25,688 nucleotides of DNA from Planctomycetaceae bacterium. Its GTDB lineage: Bacteria > Planctomycetota > Planctomycetia > Pirellulales > Lacipirellulaceae. Positions 1 to 8,072 of the stretch are shown here, piece by piece. The stretch covers positions 1 through 25,688 of the forward strand of contig PATG01000115.1 in NCBI GenBank assembly GCA_002713555.1, read 5' to 3'. Numbering within the stretch: the first letter of the stretch is position 1; each line of letters starts with the position of its first letter. Position numbers and translations under genes: made by a program. The notes beneath the pieces were generated by a model. The model saw only the letters and a list, made by a program, of their open reading frames with translations, did not search any database and had not been told where the DNA came from.

Positions 1-59
1 CTGGTCAGCCATGGATAGCTGAAGGGTAACCGTCCGAAGTACTGAAATAGAGACTTGAT

Positions 60-371
60 CTTCGCTGTCAGCTGCTGCGTGACATCGAGGTGCATCGGGC
101 CAGGGAACACGCCACGATCGACGCGGTGACGTGTCCGGCCGATCACGAACCGGCCGGCGGACTCTCGGGGGATCGGGAGACCGCCACCGCCCAGGCTGTG
201 GCGGAACTGCTCCGATCCAGCGGCATCATCCGAACGACCGTGGACCGCAGCCTGCCCATGAGCTTCGCACACGAACTCGGGCTGGTCGGCATCGAACTCG
301 TCTACGACGACCAGATGGGGGTTGCCGACTGTCACGAGGTCGGCAGTGGACCGCTGCGGACAGGCAAAACG
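60..371 (+). pseudogene. Remnant resembling N-terminal domain of an M24 (creatinase/aminopeptidase P-like) peptidase
   Basis: The reading frame opens after a TAG at 48-50. It encodes a stretch that resembles the non-catalytic N-terminal domain of M24 peptidases: an LLRDIEVHRAR segment, an acidic/Gly stretch, then VAELLRSSGI, LPMSFAHELG and GIELVYDDQMGV. The metal-binding pita-bread domain is missing, so no peptidase could be made. Codons are strongly G/C-ending; GC is about 68% by hand count over 121-360, against about 52% just downstream. The likeness to M24 proteins comes from remembered family patterns, not a search. The frame runs directly into the W-x-P-G-x-W pseudogene, so this is a gene fragment joined to unrelated sequence. 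The left edge is unclear, and bases 1-59 show nothing recognisable. Confidence 0.4.
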
Positions 372-1597
372 GTCATCATCAAACAACAACCGCCTACACC
401 CGTGAATGAATTACCACCCGAACTTTAGCCCGAAGGTCGAAATGTTCAGTGGATTCCAGGTTATTGGGCATGGGATCCCCAACGAGAGGACTTTCTTTGG
501 GTGAGTGGTTTGTGGCGCGACATTCCACCAGGTCGCAACTGGGTGCCAGGCGAATGGGTCCAAGCCGAAAACGGTTTTCAATGGACTCCAGGGTTTTGGG
601 CTGGGGAGGCAGAGATTCGATATTTGCCCACTCCCCCTGCAACTATAGAAGAAGGTCCCTCCAGTCCTGCGCCGGGATACGGCTATCTTTGGGCACCCGG
701 CTGCTGGCGCCGGATGGGCAATCCTTTGCCTGGAGAACGGACTATTGGTACCGTTCGTATCCCAATTGGGTTTGGACGCCCAGTCACTATGATTTACACA
801 CCACGTGGTAGTTTGTTGATAAGTGGCTACTGGGTATCTCCTCTTTCTGCCCGTGGATTTCTTTATGCTTCTGTTTATTGGACCCGAGGCCTCCATGGTT
901 CTAGGAGCCGTTACGTTTATCGACCATGTAGCATCGTCATTACGGTCATTATCATTATGGCTATGGTGGACAGGCAGCACTTCCTAATTGGCTGTCTCCA
1001 TGGGGAAAAGGATACAACCCATGGGGTCGGCAGTCTCACCAACATCGGCATCGTTATGACCCACTATGGGCTTACCAAAACCATTACCTAAATAAGCAAG
1101 GAAAGGGACATGGTAAGAATCATCCTGATTGGAAGAGCAATCGGACCGTGGTGGCTGTTCATGATTTAGATCGTCAGCAACGTGAATCGCTTAAGCTGAG
1201 TAAGCTAAGCAAAGATCAGCAAAAGAAGAAGGACAATCGCGCCAAAAAGCATCTGGAGGTGGATCGTCAACAGCATATCGAAAGTGCCGAGTTGCGCAGA
1301 CGAGAAAAAAACAGCACCTCGAATCGCTCAACAAAAGATCCCGACAGGAAAACAACCATCACAAAAATACGATGGACGGGGTCCACGAATTTCAAATTTG
1401 CAAAATGGCAGTACGCAGGGGGTGAAGCGGTCCTACACTCCTCGAGCTACCTCGAAAAAAAGCAGCCAACTTCGTGTCAGGTGCAAAAACGAACTTCTTC
1501 GCAGAGCCGAGGCACCAAGGATCGAAGTCGTTCTGGAGGTGGTGGGAAATCAAGAGGAAATTCCGGCAGCCGTGGAAGTAAAGGGTGGAAACGCTGA
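372..1597 (+). pseudogene. W-x-P-G-x-W repeat envelope protein, frameshifted remnant
   Basis: A chain of aromatic repeats is spread over two frames. The first frame gives PPTPVNELPPEL, a TAG at 426-428, then QWIPGYWAWD, FLWVSGLW, NWVPGEW, FQWTPGFW and YLWAPGCW. Around 690-735 the pattern moves to another frame (FAWRTDYW, NWVWTPSHY). Near 795-805 it returns to the first (GSLLISGYW, FLYASVYW). Near 930 it moves again to a His/Tyr-rich segment, ending in a basic, Gln/Lys-rich and Ser/Gly-rich tail at 1597. I recognise this order from planctomycete proteins of unknown function, probably envelope-associated. At least three frame changes and one stop mean no full-length product. No signal peptide is visible because the 5' end is replaced by the GC-rich fragment. 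A second frame open at 1284-1778 covers part of the tail, so one more frameshift is possible. Confidence 0.6.
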
Positions 1598-1994
1598 GAA
1601 GAACAGTAAGTTTGAAAAGCCGATTCAATGGCCCATCTTCACAGAGGACCGTTTTGCGTTTCTCCCTCATAGAGAGTGCCGAAGATCCATCTTTGGGGGT
1701 GTTTTGATTTCTCGCTTTTTAGTCGGCCGGCACTTCGCTCTGGACCCCCTACAACGCATGAGGTGTTCAAAGCGGTAGTGCAATTCCCTGGTTCTACTAA
1801 GGTATTGGTGCGTCTTCTCTACGCATTCCTTGTGATTACTCTTCCAAGTTGTGCTAGCAATCCATTGGACATCGTTCCGTTCTTTGTGCAGGGGTTTGCT
1901 ATCAGGGGGAATAGCATTGAGTCGGGGTGACGCACACCCTACAATCACCCGGCTTTCAGATCCACCCACCATCATTGTCAAGGAAGACACCCCG
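1598..1994. other. Non-coding stretch upstream of kdsD
   Basis: About 400 bases separate the pseudogene from kdsD. The short open frames here show no recognisable protein. The only supported element is the promoter-like pair at 1917-1945. The kdsD frame is open back to 1851, but those codons look non-coding and precede a well-placed ribosome binding site and ATG. Confidence 0.5.
1917..1945 (+). promoter_or_regulatory. Sigma-70-type promoter for kdsD operon
   Basis: TTGAGT (1917-1922) and TACAAT (1940-1945) are separated by exactly 17 bases. Each differs from the housekeeping consensus by only one or two positions. Transcription would begin near 1952, leaving a leader of about 43 bases before the kdsD ATG. 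It is the best promoter match seen upstream of any gene in the window; it is a prediction from sequence only. Confidence 0.55.
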
Positions 1995-3080
1995 ATGAAC
2001 TCCTCCACAGCGATTCGTACCCAGACCCCTCCGCTGCCGCTCACTGAGGGTGAAGTGTTGCAACTGGGACGTGAAATCCTAGGTACCGAAGTACGCGAGT
2101 TGGCCAATTTGATGGGCAAACTGGACACAAGTTTTAATCAAGCTGTGCGTGCGATTTATGAGCTGCGGGGTAACCTGATTGTGACGGGGATGGGCAAGGC
2201 TGGATTGGTTGGACAAAAGTTGGCGGCTACCTTTGCCTCCACCGGTACCGGAGCCCATTTTCTGCACCCGGCAGAAGCCGTTCACGGTGATCTAGGACGC
2301 ATTCAGGAAGGCGACCTGGTGCTGGTGCTCTCGCAAAGTGGCGAGACCGAAGAAATCGTACGCTTGTTGCCATCCCTGGATCAACTTGGAGCAAAACGGC
2401 TATCGATCACGGCAAATTCCCAAAGTACTCTTGGCCAAAATTCCAATATCACTATCGAATTGGGCAAATTGGAAGAAGCTTGCGTGCATGGCCTGGCACC
2501 GAGCACGAGTACAACAGTCATGCTTGCACTCGGAGATGCGTTGGCGCTGGTTGTTAGCCGCTTGAAAGGATTTGAAGCAGTTGATTTTGCAAAGTTTCAT
2601 CCGGGTGGCTCCTTGGGACTTCAGCTCAGTCATGTAGAAGATTACATGCGATCTCTTGACGTATGTCGTATAGCCTGTGCAGACAGGACCATTCGTCAAG
2701 TGCTGGCCACCTGCACGAAGCCTGGCCGACGTACCGGGGCAATTATGCTTACCGATGAGAAGGGTCAACTAGAGGGTCTGTTCACGGATAGCGATTTAGT
2801 TCGCCTGATCGAAAGCCGCAACGAAGAGGCTCTTGATTGTCCAGTAAGAGAGACCATGAATACCTCACCTACGACCGTATCATTAGGCGACAAGATGCTT
2901 GGTGCGATCGATATTCTGGCTGAGAGAAAGATAAGCGAAATTCCTGTCATCGATTCCATGGGCAAACCGGCTGGTTTGATTGACGTGACGGATGTGCTTG
3001 GTTTATTGCCAGAGCCAGGTCCGCAGAAAAATATCGATAGCGGCACTTCTTCTGTTCGCCTATTTACTGCCGATGAATAG
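1995..3080 (+). CDS. kdsD: Arabinose-5-phosphate isomerase (KdsD/KpsF family)
   Basis: Interconverts D-ribulose 5-phosphate and D-arabinose 5-phosphate, the first committed step toward Kdo, the inner-core sugar of lipopolysaccharide; cytoplasmic. From ATG 1995 the protein has 361 residues. A SIS domain covers about 45-205, with GMGKAG at 65-70 (catalytic-type Lys68), SQSGET at 113-118, EACVHGLAPSTSTT around 160-173 and HPGGSLG at 202-208. Two CBS repeats follow (about 215-335), matching the full-length KdsD layout. ATG 1995 is preferred over upstream starts because AGGA lies at 1981-1984 and the family N terminus begins nearby. kdsC follows 11 bases downstream, giving the same kdsD-kdsC-lpt order as in E. 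coli. The ending is TAG. Confidence 0.92.
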   Translation: MNSSTAIRTQTPPLPLTEGEVLQLGREILGTEVRELANLMGKLDTSFNQAVRAIYELRGNLIVTGMGKAGLVGQKLAATFASTGTGAHFLHPAEAVHGDLGRIQEGDLVLVLSQSGETEEIVRLLPSLDQLGAKRLSITANSQSTLGQNSNITIELGKLEEACVHGLAPSTSTTVMLALGDALALVVSRLKGFEAVDFAKFHPGGSLGLQLSHVEDYMRSLDVCRIACADRTIRQVLATCTKPGRRTGAIMLTDEKGQLEGLFTDSDLVRLIESRNEEALDCPVRETMNTSPTTVSLGDKMLGAIDILAERKISEIPVIDSMGKPAGLIDVTDVLGLLPEPGPQKNIDSGTSSVRLFTADE

Positions 3081-3091
3081 CAGGCATAACC

Positions 3092-3616
3092 ATGACCAAG
3101 CTAGCTGATAAATGTAAAAACATCCGCTTGATCCTCACCGATGTTGATGGTGTCCTGACAGATGGACGTGTGATTATTGATAACCGGGGGATAGAATCAA
3201 AACAGTTTCATATCCGGGATGGGCAAGGCATTCGGCTCTGGCAACAAAGTGGTGGATGCTGGGGTATTGTTACAGGTCGCAGCTCTCAAGTTGTAAAACT
3301 TCGTGCTGCGGAACTCGACATTGATATCGTACGACAAGGAGTCAGCGATAAGTTGCAGGTTGTTCGATCCCTGTGCGAAGAAATGGAATACGACCTGTCC
3401 CAAGTCTGTTTCGTGGGAGATGATTTGCCCGATTGGCAAGTAATCCAAGCAGTTGGGTTAGGCGTTGCTGTGGCCGATGCGGCAGAAGAATTGCTCTCTA
3501 GTGCGGACTATGTAACCAGTCTCGATGGTGGTTCTGGGGCGATACGTGAATTGGTGGAAGTTTTACTTAAAAATACGGGGTGCTGGGATAGCGTCCTGCG
3601 CAAGTACGCGAGTTAA
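3092..3616 (+). CDS. kdsC: 3-deoxy-D-manno-octulosonate 8-phosphate phosphatase (KdsC)
   Basis: Removes phosphate from Kdo-8-phosphate to give free Kdo for lipopolysaccharide; cytoplasmic HAD-superfamily enzyme of the small, capless C0 type that works as a tetramer. The 174-residue length fits. HAD motif I is LTDVDGVLTDG, with nucleophile Asp17 and Asp19. FHIRDGQGI at 39-47 is typical of KdsC. Motif II is TGR at 61-63, Lys87 is the motif III lysine, and motif IV is VGDD at 108-111. The C-terminal GGSGAIRE segment is also family-typical. The segment after GDD reads LPDWQVI where many homologues have LPVM, a mild variant. It sits 11 bases after kdsD and is almost certainly co-transcribed with it. 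Confidence 0.92.
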   Translation: MTKLADKCKNIRLILTDVDGVLTDGRVIIDNRGIESKQFHIRDGQGIRLWQQSGGCWGIVTGRSSQVVKLRAAELDIDIVRQGVSDKLQVVRSLCEEMEYDLSQVCFVGDDLPDWQVIQAVGLGVAVADAAEELLSSADYVTSLDGGSGAIRELVEVLLKNTGCWDSVLRKYAS

Positions 3617-3655
3617 CCTGTATTTGGTTACGTAGAAAAAGTTGTCATAAACTTC

Positions 3656-4387
3656 ATGTTGACCCGGATCACGCACGCTGCGATTGCCTTTGCCTTGCTG
3701 GTAGTGATTTATCAGGGTTACGTACTTCTAGCGGTGCCATTTTTAGAGCCTGTGTCGGGTACACAAGACAGGGCTGTTCAAGATGGCATAACACCACCTC
3801 GTCAAGCGCCGCACAAATACCGTGATTTACTGGCTGCTTATTTTCCGCCGGGACATTGGGCGCTTGCCAACCCACCCAAAACGTTTGAAGACGGCAGGGT
3901 GATGATCATCCTGGATAACTATAGAACAAGCGATACGGGCCTATTGCGGATCAATAAATGTGCTCTGCTGTTTTTCCCAAATTCTTATACGCTTGGAGAT
4001 GTTGCACCTCGTGATGCGGTCATTCTGGAAGCTCCTCATGGAGCCGTATTGCAATTGGACGAAGGAGTTCGTCCTGGACTGGGAGGCATCGGTCGTGTGC
4101 AACATGGCAAGTTATTGGGAGATATTACTGTCCGTAGCGATATGCGTGAGCCAGGTTCCCAAGATGATTTGTTGCTTACCACGCGTGATGTCGATTTGCG
4201 AGAGGACCTCATCCGTACCGATGCCGAAGTGGACGTGCAACTAGGCCCCCACCGGGGGCACGGCCGCGTTATGGAGATTCGGCTGGTAGAAGTTGAAAGT
4301 AGTGAGTCCGCAGTAAAACGAGTTAGCTCGGGTAGTATTGAGTCCTTGGAAATACTCCACGATGTCCAGGCCAGGTTGGTACCATGA
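3656..4387 (+). CDS. LptC-like part of a fused LPS-transport protein, ended by an in-frame TGA
   Basis: Encodes 243 residues. One N-terminal membrane helix (about 6-30) is followed by a presumed periplasmic beta-rich region, as expected for an LptC-type anchor of the lipopolysaccharide bridge. Segments such as GHWALANPPKTFEDGRVMI, AVILEAPHGAVLQLDE, LLLTTRDVDL and SIESLEILHDVQARL match the N-terminal half of a long planctomycete LptC/LptA-like protein that I remember as a single polypeptide. Here the frame meets TGA at 4385-4387 and continues open in the same frame to 6616. Its position 39 bases after kdsC supports a lipopolysaccharide role. No clear Shine-Dalgarno precedes the ATG. Whether this half is a functional truncated product, read through, or dead cannot be told from sequence. 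Confidence 0.6.
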   Translation: MLTRITHAAIAFALLVVIYQGYVLLAVPFLEPVSGTQDRAVQDGITPPRQAPHKYRDLLAAYFPPGHWALANPPKTFEDGRVMIILDNYRTSDTGLLRINKCALLFFPNSYTLGDVAPRDAVILEAPHGAVLQLDEGVRPGLGGIGRVQHGKLLGDITVRSDMREPGSQDDLLLTTRDVDLREDLIRTDAEVDVQLGPHRGHGRVMEIRLVEVESSESAVKRVSSGSIESLEILHDVQARLVP

Positions 4388-4396
4388 AACACAAAA

Positions 4397-6616
4397 TTGT
4401 CTGCAGGGAGTCCATCCCAAACTCCAGCTCCACCCGTGCAAGTCAATTGTCAAGGACGTTTTTGTTTTCACTTTGCACATAGCAAAGCATTTTTTGAAGA
4501 TCAGGTAAAAGTCGAGCAAATCCATCCCACGGGTGAGCGGGATCTGCTTCTTTGTCATACTTTGAGCTTGTTTCTGACGAAGGGTTCATTTGCAAAGAAA
4601 GCATCCCAGAACGAGTTGCGCCCCGGATCCATTCAGGCACTTGGGACCGTTGCTCAGCCCGTGGAACTTGATGCCCAATCTCAGCAAGCGACTGCGCGAT
4701 GCGAAAAAATGTGGTTGGAGTTGCAATCTCGTCGAATCACCTTAGACGGTAATGATGAAGTGATGCTTTCTTACCAAGGTAGTGAAATTCATGCTCCTAT
4801 GATTCGTTACCAGGCTCCTGCGCTAAACGCTTCCCATCGAATCGGTACCCTGCAAGCCTCTGGCAACGGATGGATCAGTGTTCGTGGCGATCGTGTAGGA
4901 AATAGAAGTGCTGGGGGTGGCAAGAATACATCCTCTGAGCCGATGGAAATGCGTTGGACCAAAGAACTCCGATTGTATCGGATTGGGGGGAAACCGGTAC
5001 TTTCGGTGCGCGGTCGACCTAGATTAGAACTTTTGGGCTTAGGAAGATTATGGGCTGCCAATGATTTGGACGTCTACTTGCGCGAAAGTGCAATAGATGG
5101 TTCGGAAGCAAACTTGCTACCTGCAGCCGTGGTGCCAGAGCGCATTGTTGCAAGCGGTGAAATTGATGTTGATTCATCGCAGTTGTCCGGCAAAGTCAAC
5201 CAATTGGATGTGCGTATTCAATACGCTTCGAGTCATCTTGATTTGGGGAGCCCAGGCAGAGGTCGCCTGCAATCCAGCAATCTACGAAATCCTAGTGCTT
5301 CGGGGCGATCACGTGCGTATCACATTGATGGCAAGCGGCTCCAAATGCTACTGACGGTACGCGATCAGCAACCCGAGGTAACACGAATTGACGTGGAAGG
5401 AGATGTTCATTTTAGCGAGACGGCTTCGATACGGGCGACTCCAGAAGAGCCATTGATTGTGAGAGCTTCGCAATTGCACATTGAAAACGCAGATTCTCCT
5501 TCGGCTGAAATATCCTTGCACGGAAAACCAGCAACAGTCACTGCTGCCGGAATATCCATCCGTGCAGAAAAGCTGAATTTAAATCGTGGCACAAGTCGTG
5601 CCTGGATTGAATCTCCTGGAGAATTGGTAATTCCCGTTGATCAGGATTTCAGCGGGAAAGCTCTAGCCACCAAGCAAATGATGACCATTCGCTGGCAAGG
5701 AGGGATGGAACTTGACCAGGATCGGGTTATTTTTCGTCAAGGAGTTGAAGTAGAAGCCGGTGAGGGATGGTTAAAAACCAAGCAACTCACGACTCATTTC
5801 TCGGTACCAATCCGGTTTGATGGGGCCGCCTCGCAACAGCGCGCTCAACTTGCACAACTGCAATGTTCGGGCGGGGCTGATGCCCAATTCAGTCAACGTG
5901 ATGCAACCGGACTGACTTCGGTGCAGACCATAACGCTTGAAGAATCGCTTGTTGTGAACCAGCAAACGGGCCTGATCCATGGGCAGGGAGGTGGACGACT
6001 AGAATCTGTCCACCTGTCCAAGGGCAACCATTTTGCAAACCAGACTCCCCAAAATCATAACCGTGGCCAGCAATTGCAATTCTTGCAAGTTGATTTTGTG
6101 CGGGGTATAGAAGGCAATTTAAACCGTCGTCACGTAGCCGTTTTAGGCGATGTGGAAGCAGTGTACGGTCCCGTGGATTCATGGGATGAAAAACTCGAGA
6201 AATCGGTACGAGGCATGCCTGAGCTAGGCACAACCTGGATAAGTTGTCAGAAACTGGGAGTTGCAGAGAATCCTTTAGCCCGCCTGCAGCAACGGTCAGG
6301 AATTGGCCCTTTGGAATTTTTGGCTGAAGGTGACGTGATTGTTGAAGGCCGTGTCGGGGAGAGAGGCAGTTTTACAGCTACCTCTGAAAAAGCAACTTAT
6401 GACCAATTAAAAACGATGTTTTTGCTCGAAGGTACGGGACGTCTACCAGCAACACTAACCCATGAACAGTTTGTGGGTGCTCCTCCTTCGGAAACAGCCG
6501 CACGTAAAATTATCTACATCCACAAATCAGGAGAGGTTAAGGTCGAAGGTATTGTACGTGGTGGGTGGAAACAAATTGATATGGGCCAAAAACCTCGCAG
6601 TCCGCAAGTACGCTAG
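4397..6616 (+). CDS. LptA/OstA-like continuation of the interrupted LPS-transport gene
   Basis: Lies in the same frame as the LptC-like segment, directly after its TGA. It opens with a linker and a strand-rich stretch (PVQVNCQGRFCFHF, FEDQVKVEQI, DLLLCHTLSLFL) that in the family continues the first half. Beta-rich OstA-type repeats follow: HAPMIRYQ (about 135), VEGDVHFSE (about 331), LVVNQQTGLIHGQG (about 515) and AEGDVIVEG with ATYDQLKTMFLLEGTGR near the C terminus (about 643-685). This fits the beta-jellyroll scaffold that shields lipid A across the periplasm. No signal peptide or convincing ribosome binding site is present. TTG 4397 or GTG 4436 are the only nearby in-frame starts, so independent translation seems poor. 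It ends with TAG, and no lptB follows. Confidence 0.55.
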   Translation: MSAGSPSQTPAPPVQVNCQGRFCFHFAHSKAFFEDQVKVEQIHPTGERDLLLCHTLSLFLTKGSFAKKASQNELRPGSIQALGTVAQPVELDAQSQQATARCEKMWLELQSRRITLDGNDEVMLSYQGSEIHAPMIRYQAPALNASHRIGTLQASGNGWISVRGDRVGNRSAGGGKNTSSEPMEMRWTKELRLYRIGGKPVLSVRGRPRLELLGLGRLWAANDLDVYLRESAIDGSEANLLPAAVVPERIVASGEIDVDSSQLSGKVNQLDVRIQYASSHLDLGSPGRGRLQSSNLRNPSASGRSRAYHIDGKRLQMLLTVRDQQPEVTRIDVEGDVHFSETASIRATPEEPLIVRASQLHIENADSPSAEISLHGKPATVTAAGISIRAEKLNLNRGTSRAWIESPGELVIPVDQDFSGKALATKQMMTIRWQGGMELDQDRVIFRQGVEVEAGEGWLKTKQLTTHFSVPIRFDGAASQQRAQLAQLQCSGGADAQFSQRDATGLTSVQTITLEESLVVNQQTGLIHGQGGGRLESVHLSKGNHFANQTPQNHNRGQQLQFLQVDFVRGIEGNLNRRHVAVLGDVEAVYGPVDSWDEKLEKSVRGMPELGTTWISCQKLGVAENPLARLQQRSGIGPLEFLAEGDVIVEGRVGERGSFTATSEKATYDQLKTMFLLEGTGRLPATLTHEQFVGAPPSETAARKIIYIHKSGEVKVEGIVRGGWKQIDMGQKPRSPQVR

Positions 6617-6620
6617 ATTC

Positions 6621-7430
6621 TCAAACGACACGCAACCGCTCTTGCTCCAGACCTTGGTACAAGAAATCGACAGCTTGTTTTGTCATGTGATCAACGTATT
6701 CCCACGTATGTCCTCCGGCGGATGTTTCTAAATCGCACTCATACGGAACGCCCAAAGAGTAAAGCTTCATTCTCAACCGATCGACGGAGTCGAACCAGCG
6801 CACATCGGCAGGATCGCAGCAGAACCACTGGTGCCGTGGCCAATTGAGTGGATGAATGTGCAGCGTTGCCGTATCTTGGCGGGCATCTTCAGGATCGCGG
6901 TACATTTGGGACAGGATTCGATCGCCTTCTTCCATGCGAATTTGGAAGTCAATGGCGGGAAAAAACGCGGTCACTACAGGAAATAGATCTGGATATTTGT
7001 AGGCCAGTCGTAGTGCCCCTTGCCCCCCCATGCTGGCTCCCATCAATGCGATACGAGGAGGTTCGCATTGCCAGCGTTGGTGCATATAAGGTAGGACTTT
7101 TTGGAGCAGATATTTTTCGGGTGTGATGTGTGGATCAAAGTCAAGACACAGTCGATCGGCCCACCAACTGCGACGTGACAGTGGGGCAATAATGCGTAAA
7201 CCGTGGTTTGCAAAATGCTCCATCATTTGGGCCCGGTCGGCTGGTGTTCCTTGGTAGCGACCATGGAGATAGAGTACCGTGTAGCCGTGTTCGTTAGGCT
7301 CGTGTGGTTCGTAGAGTGGACACGGATGTCCGGCTAAATCGATTTGTGACCATTCGCCCAGATGGGAGCTTGCGGTTTGGTCCAATGCCATATCGGTGCT
7401 TCTAGGGGGCTGGGTTAGAATGTTGGACAT
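6621..7430 (-). CDS. Alpha/beta-hydrolase, putative esterase (esterase D-like)
   Basis: A 269-residue protein with an alpha/beta-hydrolase fold. An oxyanion-type segment (VLYLHGRYQG, 52-61) is followed by the nucleophile elbow GASMGGQGAL at 131-140 (Ser133). The acid is probably one of Asp206, Asp208 or Asp214, and the catalytic His is in GGHTWEY (His241). This layout fits the esterase D/FrmB-like putative esterase family, which hydrolyses carboxylic esters; the substrate is unknown. There is no signal peptide, so it is probably cytoplasmic. It is convergent with the lpt gene, whose TAG ends five bases away. The start may be ATG 7430 or Met14; neither has a strong Shine-Dalgarno. Two adjacent cysteines (204-205) precede the presumed acid. 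Confidence 0.75.
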   Translation of the reverse strand: MSNILTQPPRSTDMALDQTASSHLGEWSQIDLAGHPCPLYEPHEPNEHGYTVLYLHGRYQGTPADRAQMMEHFANHGLRIIAPLSRRSWWADRLCLDFDPHITPEKYLLQKVLPYMHQRWQCEPPRIALMGASMGGQGALRLAYKYPDLFPVVTAFFPAIDFQIRMEEGDRILSQMYRDPEDARQDTATLHIHPLNWPRHQWFCCDPADVRWFDSVDRLRMKLYSLGVPYECDLETSAGGHTWEYVDHMTKQAVDFLYQGLEQERLRVV

Positions 7431-7544
7431 CAGAGGAAACGATTCAAATATTTTTGAAATCGGTCCTAGGAAAATGACTTTTTACCCTACCTGAAACTAG
7501 CGAGCCCATCTGTTGTTTTTAAGCTGCCGTACGTATAGGGCCCT

Positions 7545-7572
7545 TTGCGATTGGCCCTTCGCGCAATAGAGT
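7545..7572 (+). promoter_or_regulatory. Possible promoter of the glycosyltransferase gene
   Basis: TTGCGA (7545-7550) and TAGAGT (7567-7572) are 16 bases apart. The same -35 hexamer and spacing occur in the candidate tRNA-cluster promoter. Transcription would begin near 7580, about 30 bases before ATG 7611. The -10 match is weak, so this is tentative. Confidence 0.25.
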
Positions 7573-7610
7573 AATTGCCTCTAGTGTAAGCCCAATGGAA
7601 ACGTCTCGCC

Positions 7611-8072
7611 ATGAGCCAATTTCTACAGATTCTCCATGCGATTGCCAGACTGGATGGCTACGGAAAAACCAGACAACTGCGTACGCTGGTTGACCACCAG
7701 TTGCGTGCTGGTCACTTCGTACGGGTGGTAGGGATGTCTGCCGATCGAAATATTCTGAATACCTGGCAAGAAGAAGGTATTGATTGTCTTGGGCTTGATC
7801 GTCGCTGGAGATATGATCCGTTTGTGGCCTGGCGCCTCAGGCAAGAGATGCTTCGTAGGCCGTTTGATATTCTCCATTGCTGGGATCAAGCAGCAATCAA
7901 CTTTTGTTCGGCAGTTGGCACAGCGACACCACGAGTGCTTGCGGCACCGGCGATTGCCCCAGGTATTACCCAGACACCGCCCTGCGAGGGGGCTCGTGCG
8001 AAATTCTGGGCTGACCAATGCCTGCCTTTCGATAGTCGAATAGTCGCCATCGCTGGACAACTTACACGGTAG
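7611..8072 (+). pseudogene. GT4-type glycosyltransferase, N-terminal half, ended by in-frame TAG
   Basis: Encodes the first 153 residues of a GT-B glycosyltransferase: an N-terminal Rossmann-like domain with LHAIARLDGYGKTRQLRTLV and AGHFVRVVGMSA, then FDILHCWDQAAINF and the start of the linker (VAIAGQLTR). A TAG at 8070-8072 stops the frame exactly where the family continues into the donor-binding domain, and the same frame then stays open to 8558. The two parts together would be about 315 residues, a little short for GT4 enzymes. Such enzymes transfer sugars from nucleotide donors to glycans or lipids. The clean single stop suggests a recent nonsense mutation or a sequencing error. Confidence 0.7.

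Noticed and set aside
1676..1930. 84-residue open frame upstream of kdsD
   Set aside because: No ribosome binding site, no recognisable family, and it overlaps the promoter region.
4385..4440. TGA as a selenocysteine codon
   Set aside because: No convincing hairpin follows directly, the linker position carries no redox motif, and the family has no known selenoprotein.
4384..4482. ATGA overlap at the LptC-like stop, suggesting coupled restart
   Set aside because: The ATG at 4384 is in a different frame and reaches a stop after about 32 codons; it does not enter the LptA-like frame.
426..8072. Genome-wide recoding of TAG as a sense codon
   Set aside because: TAG ends ten of the complete genes, including rpoB and ribosomal proteins at their normal lengths, so it clearly works as a stop.
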